64,000 nucleotides of DNA, taken from positions 2,480,001 through 2,544,000 of the forward strand of contig JAMWBK010000004.1 in assembly GCA_029953675.1 (NCBI GenBank), given 5' to 3'. The position numbers were made by a program, and so were the translations under genes. This document shows, piece by piece, positions 11,210 to 21,636 of this stretch. The notes beneath the pieces are model-generated. The model was not told where the DNA came from and did not search any database. It saw nothing but the letters and a program-made list of their open reading frames with translations. This DNA comes from Rhodosorus marinus. Taxonomy: Eukaryota; Rhodophyta; Stylonematophyceae; Stylonematales; Stylonemataceae. The number at the start of each line of letters is the position of its first letter. The stretch's first letter is position 1.

Positions 11210-11600
11210 CGAAAAGCTTAGGATAACCCGGGCTGTGGTGAATTTGTGCATAGGCAGCTAGTTTTTCATTGGACTGACTGCAACAACGTGATAGTTTGAT
11301 TTTGATCTTTGCGGTCGCACTGTAATTTATTTTAACGGTTGTGGTTCTGTACCAGTATTCGGACGCGGTCTAAACTGAAGCGACTGAGTCAAAAGACCCA
11401 AGTTTCGATGCTTCGAAAAAACATGAATAGTTTAATAACCTGATTGACAGGAGTACTATATACACAAATACATATATCATGGCCTGTCTGTCCAAATAAA
11501 AAGTGGCTCAACACCAACTTCAAGAGAGAGCCATAGAAGCGCGAACACGCTCCTTTCCCCCCGCCCTAGCAGCTACGCTTGTTATCCTGCGCTTGGCGTT
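11210..11600. other. Intergenic between convergent genes
   Basis: 3' flanks of the thymidine kinase and PPR genes. AATAAAA near 11496 on the + strand and AT-rich runs at 11440-11500 are the only notable elements. Confidence 0.4.
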
Positions 11601-13632
11601 TTAGAGCGAGGCTTTCGAACTTTGGAGAGCAGCTTCCCTCAACCTCACGAAGGTTTTGTCTGATGGCTGAACTCCCTTACTCTTCATCTCCTCAAGCATA
11701 TCAAGACCGCCCTTCAAATCTCCGGATTTCACATATGCCTCTATGAGGGAAGTGTAAGCCTGTGGCGTTGCTTTGATTTTGCGTACCACGGTCATCTCCT
11801 TGAACATCTCTCTCGCTTCCATGGCCTCCCTGCAAGATTGGCAGAAAAGCGCAGGCCGTGATTCAGTGAACAATCTCGGCCAATTTTTGGTCCTCAACTC
11901 TCGACGGCGAGGAACTGTCTTGGGATCTTACCCGCGCAAAGCAGAGTTTCGAATAAACATGCCGTAGGTAATGCTGTTGGGCTTGAGGTGCACACGTTGC
12001 CCTCTCCCCAACTTCTCAAGCACGTGAAGTGCATCTTTTCGTTTTCCGCAAATCAGGTAGGCAAATATCAGTTCGTTATAGCAGTATAAGTCTGGCCGAG
12101 CTATTGCCGCAAAAACCTTCTCTGCTCTGTCGACCTCTTTCATCATCCCCAAGGCTCGGATCAGGATTGAGGTTGATGAGTTACCCTTCGGGATACCCGC
12201 CACGATCATCTCGTCAAAAAGTTGAACCGCATCTTGGGGGCGACGGGTCTTTATCGCGCTTGTCATGACAATCGTGAAACACCTCTCATCCAATTCAATC
12301 GACGGTTTCATTTCCTGCATTTCCTTGAGAAGGGAGAGGGCTTTCGCAAACTGGGTGGCCTGCAAGCAGGGCAAGGCAGCGGTACTTTAAGTTCAAGGTG
12401 CGAGTCTCCGCAAGTAGAAGGTAGGTTGACCTACCCTTGCATAAGCATTGAGCATTGCCGTCAAGGTCTTAACCGTCGGTTTGTATCCCCGAAAGATCAT
12501 TTCCTTCAAGGTACGTTCCGCATCTTCAACTCGGTTGACTTTGGAATAGTTCGATATCAAGCACTTGAAATAAGCCTCATCTGGATAGACTTTCCGCTCC
12601 CTCATCCGCTCCACAAGCCCAGCTGCATCCGAAAAACGACTCTTCTCCAGTAGTTGCACCAGCACTGGCGCGAAGGAGTCATATTCAAGGTTTTCCTCCT
12701 GCTTCATCTATAAACAGGACGGGTTTCAGCGGAGAGCCTCTTCCGTAAGCTTCGATCGAAAAGTTGAAAATTGCTTACCAGCAACTGCAGCAGGTCATAG
12801 GCTTGGTCAACATCTCCACTCTTCGAAAGCGAGGCAATAACGCTGTTAAACGCGATAATATCCGGAGAGATCCCCTCCGAGATCATATTTCTGAAGTGAC
12901 TCAATGCCAGGTCTCCTTCTTGCGCTTTGATGCATGCTTTCAATACAAGTGAGTACTCGACAAGACGCGCCTCATATCCTTCTGATTTCATTTCGTCCAA
13001 CGTTCTCGAAGCCCTCGCTACATCCCCGTTCTACATTTGAACAGCATGAAGATTCACTGAGAAGAGAAACTTGGACAAGACTCAGAGCGCGCTTTCCTAC
13101 CTCTGCATAGCAACTCAAGAGCGCTGCGAACGTGCTCCGATTCCCTGAAATTTTGTGCTTCTTCATTTCTTCGTGAAGTTGCCATGCGCGTATACGCGTA
13201 TCTCCCTTCCTAGAAATCGAAATCAGCGCGTTGAACTCATCTACAGCCGCTTTTCCGCTTTTCAACCGAGCTTTGAGCATTCCCATAGCCCTTTCAAAGA
13301 GTCCAGCCTATGGTCAAGCGCAGAAACAACTTATCGATGAGCATGGAATGAGACCACCACACAGAGACTAGCAACTGGCTCACTTGTTCTAAGATCTTGT
13401 ATCCCTCTGCGTAAAGCCAAGGCTCTGGATCTGAGCCCGTAGAGTTAATCTCCTGGAGAACAGAAATAGCAGCCAGTGGTTTGCGTCTGTTTCGATATGC
13501 TATCATCAGCTCAAAGAGCATAGCTGGAGTCGCTCTCGCAGTTCCTCGACAACCCATTCTCATCAGTCCACGAACGCCCCGGACATCTCCTGCTTTCGCA
13601 CGAATTCGCATGGCTTGGAGTAGGTCATCCAT
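11601..13632 (-). CDS. Pentatricopeptide repeat (PPR) protein
   Basis: Six exons: 13632-13384, 13307-13101, 13030-12779, 12707-12435, 12359-11932 and 11829-11601. The first four introns are phase 0 and the last is phase 2; the product is 545 residues. Consecutive 35-residue helix-pair repeats run nearly end to end, for example VEYSLVLKACIKAQEGDLAL, DIIAFNSVIASLSKSGDVDQ, DEAYFKCLISNYSKVNRVED, TVKTLTAMLNAYARV, DLYCYNELIFAYLICGKRKD and TPQAYTSLIEAYVKSGDLKG. At least ten P-type repeats can be counted and there is no E, DYW or SMR domain. PPR proteins bind organellar transcripts one base per repeat and direct processing, stability or translation; here plastid or mitochondrion is expected, though no obvious presequence precedes the first repeat. 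The phase-0 introns commonly fall near repeat boundaries, which fits growth by repeat duplication. Confidence 0.9.
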
Positions 13633-16104
13633 GGTTTCCGACCGACAAAAAAAAGCGCTCAACTCATAGACGCATCGTATCGAGAGAATTGCAGTTCACA
13701 AAAAACTCTGCAGACCCCTTACATTGAGAACGTAATCTCCTCCAAAAACCCTTCAAAAACTCTGCCCTCACATTACCAGAGCCGGGCTGGCCAACCAACC
13801 AAACGATGCCCGTCCCGACAACCACCCTTCCCCCGCGGGGAAAACAACAAGCAAAAGCCCTAACCAAGCAAAACAGCTTCTACGCGGACCCTAACAACTT
13901 TTCAATCCATCCATCACACTCCAAAACAGTTCCTTGGACCACAGCAAAACCCTCGACTAGCTACTCCTTAAAAAGAACGGGCAAAACCCCGGGCCCTCCC
14001 CTCCCAACAACAACGTAATCAAAAACACAAACCAAAACAACAAACCACCCGTGAATCCCCCCTCCAGCAATACAGAGATTATTCCTCTAAATAACAGCAA
14101 AACAAATAAAAAATTGCACGCAAAGGCACTAAATCCAGCCTTCTCCACTTCCTACACACACTCCATTCCACGACCCTATCCCCCACCCGCTTCCCTTCTC
14201 CCACCAACCATTTGTACCTCAACAAATACACAATAGAAAGAAAACACCTCCCCGAGCACACCATTGGCGTTTCTTCGGTTCTCCCCAAACCCTGAGTTTC
14301 ACATCGCGATAGGGGACCTCACTCATTTACGACCCAAATTTTTTTTGACTGATCAGACTATGTAATGATTGATGGTATGGATATTGATTGAATGGATTGA
14401 ATGGATAGCTTTTGCTCCCGATTTCTGGTGGTGGTGGTGGTGGTGGTGGTGGTGTGGTGGAGGTGATGTGCGTGAGTCATTGCGTTTTGTGGAGTGGTTT
14501 GGGTATGGCTCGACTATCGACTTTCTCCTCCTTTGAAAATGCTCCTCGATTTTTTTTCTTGCTTCCGAGCTCTTGCGTGTGTGAGAATTTTTTTTCTTCT
14601 GTATACGATGCTCTTTTGTCCCACTTTGGAATCAGGGTTAGGTTTTCGGGGGGTTTGGTGAAGAACCTCGACTTTCTCAGCGAGTTGGAGCGCTAGGATA
14701 TGCTGACTTTCGTTAGGCTCTCATAGCCATCGCACAGATCGACTGATCTGATCTCTCACGATGCAGGAAACATTTTGCAACTTGCCTAGGCGGTGCTGTG
14801 AACCCTCACGCACATGAAGAAGTGTACGGAAAGCGGATCTACTTTTGGGGAACCGCAGTATACGGTACTGGACTTCTCTCTTCACGAGTTGGCACAAGTA
14901 GCAAGCCGTTCGACGAATCTTGCGGAACGTGCCGACGAGTCGATAGCCGTGCGTTCCCGCCAAGATCTAGCACCCCTGCCAATGACCAGTCGGAGCACTA
15001 GCCCTGTGTTAGTAAACACGCGCGAAGGTCTCCCCCGAGCTCGTACATGTCTTAGTCCCACGCTGACCTGCACCGTCGTCGTTTCGAAACGCCACAATCC
15101 AGCAGGCCTACATGAATCTTGAAGCGGACCGGATGTACCCAACATCTTACAGGCATTCCAAGCCGGTCCCGGACTACCTCCACGCGTACACATACAGAGC
15201 TGTTGTCTACGTACAGAACGGAAGCTGGCCAGACCAATATTGATCCGAAATTCTTGCCTCCGATCAAAAACTGCACTTCGGAGTCACGATCTAATTCCGA
15301 TCACCGAACAAACAACGATTGGCCATACCAATCCCTAAGTCACTAAAACACTAAATAATTGGTCAAAATCAATCCTAACAACACCAAAAATCCCACTAGA
15401 TTTCAGCCATTATAAAATTATTGGATATTACCTCACTATATCAATTCTCTACCCAACTTAATTGGTTAACTGGTTATCAAACTATCCAAAACAGTTTTGT
15501 ACATAAAAAACAAAGGTGGGAATTCCCCCCAAATGTCCAAGGCCAAGACAAAAGGCCAATGTTGCCTTTTGTCCTCCGGGGGTAGGGGTCACGGGCGGAG
15601 AGATTGGGTTTTTAAATACTTTTTAAACTAAGATGAGTTAGTTTTACTACTTTTTAGTTTTTTGTAGAGATATTTTTTAGTTTTCCAAAACGCATGTGTA
15701 TATGCTCTATTTATAGGTTTTTCAGTTATTTTTAAGAGGATTTTCAAGAAATTTGGGGGGGTAAAGGAAACTCATGATGTGAAACTCGGGCTTGAAGAGG
15801 GTGGATTTGGGAGGAGAGTTGGGGTTTTGTACAAGAGGAGATCTTGAAGATAGTTCTTTTTCGGGGGGGAGAGGGGAGTGGGTGTTATATGGGAGGGAGA
15901 TGGGGAGGGTAGAGGAGGCGGTGAGGAAGCTGCGGGAGGGGGTTGGGTAGGAGGGGGAATGGAGGGGAGGGAGGTTAGCTAGGTAAACCGTGGAGGATTT
16001 GTCCGGTTTTTTAATTTGAGATGAGGTGAAAGGTGGGATTTGTGTGGGATTTGGGAGGTCTTTTGGGGTTTGGTGGTCTTCGAATTGGGGTGTGGTATTA
16101 GGGG
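13633..16104. other. Long intergenic region with simple repeats
   Basis: About 2.5 kb. It holds a TGG repeat (14426-14460), an A/C-rich block 13860-14250, an AT-rich block 15330-15530 and a G-rich block 15740-15980 before the repeat-protein gene. An open frame of 102 codons at 14814-15122 (+) has protein-like composition but no family match and no splice partners that I could find. Confidence 0.4.
14426..14460. repeat. TGG trinucleotide repeat
   Basis: About nine near-perfect TGG units followed by an interrupted TGTGGTGG. It is G-rich on the + strand and lies outside any supported gene. Confidence 0.9.
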
Positions 16105-19100
16105 ATGATGGAGCCTATTTCGGGATTTGTGATAACTGTTGGCAGCTCTTACAGCAAGGAGCCCAGGAGAGCTGACATTTCGAGGAGATGTCAGAAGGTG
16201 AAGGTTTGGCAATCGTCTGGAGACAAGAGGACTGACGCTTCTGTGAATGACGATGACTACTGGGCTGATCTGGCCAAGGATATTTATGGTGAGCTGCCTG
16301 AAGACTCGTCCAAGGCCGAGAAGAAGCCCAAGTTCGTCTACCCGGACAATGTCGACCCGAAATCGTTCTTCAACCCCTCCGACGAAATGTCGCAGGCGTT
16401 TGATCAGTGGACGAGTTCCTTGAAGAAGTACGCAGTCAGATATTGCCACAGGGCTTTCTTGGTTGCATTGAATTGTCTCACACTTGTAAATTTTCTCGTT
16501 GCTCAGGGATATGACTAAGCCGGAAGCTGACCTGGAGGCGAGAGATCCAAAGAAGGAAACGGAGTTTTGGCGAAAAAGCGCACAGAACTTGCTTTCAGAT
16601 GACGAACAGGAGGCAGCTGCAGATGAAACTGAGCTATCTTCTTCCGAGAAGATTGACCGTGGAAAGTCGAAGGAGGGGGGAGATACTGTGGCAAGCAGCA
16701 TCGTAAAACGCGAGCAGATGCCTATAGTTCAACAGTCGAAGGAAGGCGCGAGAAACTCTATCTTCAGCTTTTTGAGTAGCGCCGTCCGGAGTGGGTTTGA
16801 TCGGGCTCTCAACACTATTCTTTCTTCCCAGGACAATACCAAAAGAAAGGAGAGAAGGAAGGTAAGCTCCCTTTTGAGGTCAAGCTACTTGTTTATTGTT
16901 GGACAAAAAGACATTGATTTTCTGCATGTCCTTCACCAGTCGCAGGCAGAGGACACGGCAACCACTGAATCCGTCCAGGATGAAGAAGACGAGGACGTGG
17001 AGGAAGAATACGACGAAGATTTCGTTGAATATGAGGAAGAGGACGGAGAGGATGACGGCGAGTATGAATATGATGATGCCGACTATGAGTATGGCGAAGA
17101 GGACAATGAATATGACGAGGACAACGGAATTGTTAACGAGGACGACACAGATTTTGACGATGACTTTGAAGGCGACTATGATGAGGACCTTGAAGAAGAC
17201 GTTGAAGAAGACACCGCAGTTGCTGCCGAGAGAGTAGAGCTAGCAGGAGCTTCCCGAACTGTCTATCCTCCTGCGTCAGAAGCGGACCTCCCAGATGTTT
17301 CCATGTACAACGATTTGGTTGAGGAGATCTACGGGGATCCAAAGGATCAGAAATCAGCAGAGGAGTCTGATGCTCCCAAGTGGGTGTATCCTGATGACGT
17401 TGATCCCAAGCAGTTCTTCAACCAAAGTGACGAGGACAAAACTGCCTGGTACAGCTGGAACGAGTCCTTTACAGGGTGAGATACGAGCTACATTCCTTAC
17501 TAGACGAATAGAATTTTGGAATCTTTGTAGCTAAGAGTGCATTCCCTCGATTCCGCTCCCCCAAATTTTCTACTTGTGCAGAGACGCCGACTCCGGGGTC
17601 CAGGTCCCCGAGTCCAGAGATCCCGCAAAAGAAACGGATTTCTGGCGAGGTGCTGCGACAGAAATAGTGGACGAAGCTAGAAAAGCAGAACCGAGTCCGG
17701 TGTCCAAGGACGTACTAAAGCCTACGGGGTCCTACTCATACCTAGCCGAGGGCAAAGCCTCATTGTATGCTGATGTCACTGACGAACCAGACGAGATCAA
17801 GCCCGCGGACCTAGAAGACATGAATGCTGATGTGGCAAACGACGTCAACGACGTTGCGCGGCTTACGAAAGAGAAGGATGCTGCTCTAGTGGAACAAAGT
17901 GAAAGCCCAAGAGGCGGCGCGGAAGTAAAACCACCAGAAGAGGCTACCGGCTTGGATCTTGATGTCCCTACATTTGACGGTGGTTTTTCTGAACCGGCAG
18001 AAAAACCCAGGGGCGACACGGAAGCGGACCTTTTTCAGACAATTTCCCGGAGGTCAAAGCCGCAGGGGAAATCCGGTCCTGTATTTCAATACCCTGAAGG
18101 AGTAGATCGCAGCACTTTCTTTGATGACAATCCAGAAGAAAAGTCGGCCTGGAGTTCCTGGAATGAGGCCCTGATTCGGTACCATATGAGCTGTCCCTAG
18201 CACCCTTGGTCGGGTAGAGTTAACTCATGTCAAGTCTCCTTCGTCGTCGTTTGTCTCGGATAGGGAAGCTGAGGACTTTTCCGAGGAGGTAGAAATGAGG
18301 GACCCCGGGAAAGAGACAGATTTCTGGCGAGGAGCAGCACGGTCTATCACTGGTACCGAAGCTGGTCAGAAATCGGATCTTGCAGGTGCCACTTCTACGG
18401 GTGAAGCTAGTCAGGGACTGGAGCAAAGAGATCCGGCAAAAGAGACAGATTTTTGGCGCGGAGCTGCGCGAGACCTCATCGGAGGCAACGCAGCAGCAGA
18501 CGCAGGCTCTCAAATCACCTCAGACGTGTCTCAACCCGCTCAGAGTTTCGAGGATACTGAAGAGAAGTCCCCGGAACTTCGAGAAGCTGAAGCCGCTGAC
18601 GAAGATAACTCGGGTCCGAAATGGGTCTACCCGGAAGACGTGGACCCTGATGAATTTTTCATCGAAAGTGCAGAGGACAAGGCTGCATGGGGTTCTTGGA
18701 ACCAAGCGCTCATTAGGTATGTTGCGCGTTGTGTTCGGCTCATGTAGAAGCTCTTCTTGGTTTCTGAAATCTCTTCAATTACCTCCTATCGTTGTGATAG
18801 GGAAGCACAGGAAGCCAGTGGGGAAACCACATACCGAGATCCTGCTAAGGAAACGGACTTTTGGCGTGGAGCAGCCCAGGATATTGCCGAGGAAGTTTCC
18901 AGGGAAGGAGTCCCGGCAGAAGCAAATAGAGAACCGCCCACTGCACCTCTTCCAAATGACCCAACGAAAATCTGGCAGGCAGCAAGAGATGTTGCAGCTA
19001 AAACGCAGGCCTTGCAGTCTGATTTGCAAGATGAGGTCGTAAACTTCAACCCATACGAAGAGTCGGACACTTACAAGGATGCGGCAAAGGAGGTAATCGC

Positions 19101-21426
19101 TGGTTTGCAGCAGCAAGGAAAGGAACCGGCGGAAGATTTAGTGGCAGATTTGCAACAGAGGAAGGTTAGTGATATGCCGGAAAAGAATCTGTGCCCTGAA
19201 CAGCTACCGGAGTCTGATGAACGATTGACTGAATAGGAAGCGTACGATGCGTTGGCGTCGGAAGAAGACGCACTAACGGATGGGAGGGAGGTCTCGATCA
19301 ATGACTGGGACCCTGACAGAGATTGGCGAAGATTCGATGACATTGGAGCAGAACTTGAGCGCCAAAGGGAGGCATTGGAGAACAGATCTCAGTACCTCCA
19401 GGAAAAGGCAGAAGACGAGGCGGACTCTGATCCCCTTGAAACAGCTCCTGAGATGGAGCAGTTACGCTACGTGGACGAGACTGGACGGGTACGAAGTGGT
19501 GCTTACTCTGTTCGAGCCCGAGCGCGGCTACTTTCCGGAGTAGAAAAGATTACTAATCCGGATGAGGTCGTTTGGTGCATTTCAACAGGAACTGACTCCG
19601 GAGGAAGTACAGATGCTGGAAACAGGGGATACAGTATTTGTAGACGAACAAGGACATATTGTTGACAAGGACGGAAACATGATCGATACTACTAACTCGG
19701 ACATGGGCAGCACGGCTGCCCCTGACATGGCACAGCCTACAATAGAAGAGACCACAATAGAGTTTCCAACTCAGCAGTCTCCTATCGATGACGATACTCC
19801 CATCGAGTCAGCCATGAAACCTCCTGTTGTGCTTGGCAGTGCCCCAACCATGGGAAGGAAAAGATTTTCAAGTTCAACATACGGCGGAAGTCGTGGAGGA
19901 ATTGAGCAAGATATAAAAGCACTTGAAGCGCAAGGATTCTCTCTGAGGTAAGTGTGCGATTCTCTGCGAACTTGCGAATTGATGCTCCTTTGCTTTTGAA
20001 CGTACTCACTCGAAAGTCTGGCATCTTCTGCGCAGAGATCCGAAAGCGGACGCTGAGGCTTGGAGAGACGCTGCGAGGGAGGTTGGCTCGGCTGGGACTG
20101 AAACTGACGTAGTGCAGTCGCCAGGGCAGGGGGCTGTGGATGCTGAGGAGACCACTTCAGATACCGCTGAGGAGTCCACTGCAAGTACGGCGGAGAAGAC
20201 CACTGCCAGTGTCGCGAAGGAAACCACCGCAAGTGTTGCTCAGGAGACCACCGCAAGTGTATCTCAGGAAACCACTACAAGCGTCGCTCAGGAAGCCTCC
20301 GCAAGTGCTGCTCAGGAGACCACTGCAAGCGTCGCGCGGGAGACCACTGCAAGCATCGCTCCGGAGACCACCTCAGGAGTCCCTCAGGAATGGAAGCAAA
20401 TTGCGAAGGACCTTGGTACCTCTGCAAGCGACAGGGCTCCGGAGACCACTTCAGGAGTCCCTCAGGAGCGGAAGCAAATTGCAAAGGATCTTGGTACTGC
20501 TGAAACTGAAACTGAGGTATCACAAGCTCAAGAGAAAGCACTCGAGGACGAGGAGACTCCTGCGGGTCTCACTGACCCGTGGAGGGCAGCCGCAAGGGAG
20601 GTTGGCTACATTGTAAATGAAAATGAGCTACCGTCTCCCGAGGAGTCTGTGGAGCCCAATCAGCCTCTGTCAGCGGAGCCGCAGAGCAGTGCCGCAGAGC
20701 AGGCGCAAACCAAATCCCAGGATCCAGTTGATGAAGCAAGCGCTTGGAGCAGCTGGAGTACAGCGCAGAATGCGTGGCAGAGCAACCTTGAGAATCTTGA
20801 GCAGAGAGACCCTGAGAAGGTATCTAGATCGATCCGGACGGACGCCATACTGATTCGATACTGATTCGTGTTTTTGCGGATGTTGAATATTTTCGTTTCA
20901 GGAGGTGGACATGTGGCGCGGTACTGCACAAGAAGTAGCCGGTAGTTCTTCAAGTGAAAAGGGTGGCGACTGGGGGTCTGGATTGGGTGAAGCTCCAACC
21001 GAGCAAGCTTGGAGCAGCTGGAATACCTCGAATCCTCTCGGGGAACCGGAGACGTTTTCATGGTGGAAGAACAGAACCGACGGGGTTCCGCAAGGCCGTC
21101 GGGAAAATCCCTCTGCCTCCGCGGTAGGAAGTGGCGACCAGTTACGATTGAATTACTGCGCCTCCAAGGACTAATTGGCTCATGTTTGTTGCGCCACTTG
21201 TACGCAGGATCCCTCGTTTTGGAGCGGGATGGTGGACAGTGTGACACAACCAAGCCCGCCGCAGCCGAGCCCGCCGCAGCCGGAGGAGCAAAATAGCAGA
21301 GCCCGTGACTTGGGCGATTCGGTCAACATGTGGAAAGATTTTGCGAAGGATGTGAAGGAAGTGAAGCCAGAGGATGACGTCGTATCCCCGGATGGGCAAA
21401 CAGGTACTAATGGGGAGGAGAGATAG
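16105..21426 (+). CDS. Large modular repeat protein of unknown family (W-helix and YP/WSSWN modules)
   Basis: Eleven exons: 16105-16427, 16507-16861, 16946-17475, 17582-18178, 18264-18716, 18801-19164, 19237-19488, 19589-19947, 20036-20819, 20902-21123 and 21208-21426. All junctions are GT...AG and phase-consistent, giving 1485 residues. Two alternating motifs recur. Motif A is a short acidic lead then a Trp helix, DPAKETDFWRGAARDLI: six close copies and about ten weaker ones (e.g. DYWADLAKDIYG, EAWRDAAREVG, NMWKDFAKDV). Motif B is PKWVYPEDVDPDEFF followed by EDKAAWGSWNQALIR: four full copies, plus AWSSW remnants. Linkers look disordered and acidic; residues about 237-313 are almost pure Asp/Glu/Tyr. 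Exon 9 adds a 24-base minisatellite. Introns after motif B are all phase 2, as expected if exon units were duplicated. The first 40 residues are basic with an early Phe and no acidic residue after position 3 until 18, so a plastid presequence is plausible (inference). I recognise no known domain. One hypothesis, unproven, is a multivalent linker or scaffold. Confidence 0.85.
20145..20390 (+). repeat. In-frame 24-base minisatellite in exon 9
   Basis: About ten units of 24 bases coding for an eight-residue period of the type QETTASVA, with drift at each unit (ESTAS, EKTTASV, QEASASAA, PETTSGVP). It is followed by a partly duplicated longer unit, APETTSGVPQE plus KQIAKDLGT, occurring twice (20365-20430 and 20434-20495). 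The frame is preserved across all units. Confidence 0.85.
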
Positions 21427-21636
21427 GCTTGCTTAGGTTCGATTTGGGATTTGTTATCGGCTATTTGAAGTATGGTCGGAAACTCAACTATCCAAGGCAA
21501 TCTTGGCGTGAGAGTAAAAAAACTAATCCAAGCGTTGAGTTCCTTGTCAGTCAAAAATATCAAAACTCCTTTCCTTTGTGCTTTATCGGAGGTGCGGACT
21601 GCCGACCTTGTTTACGCTGCAAATTTTTTGGCGAAA

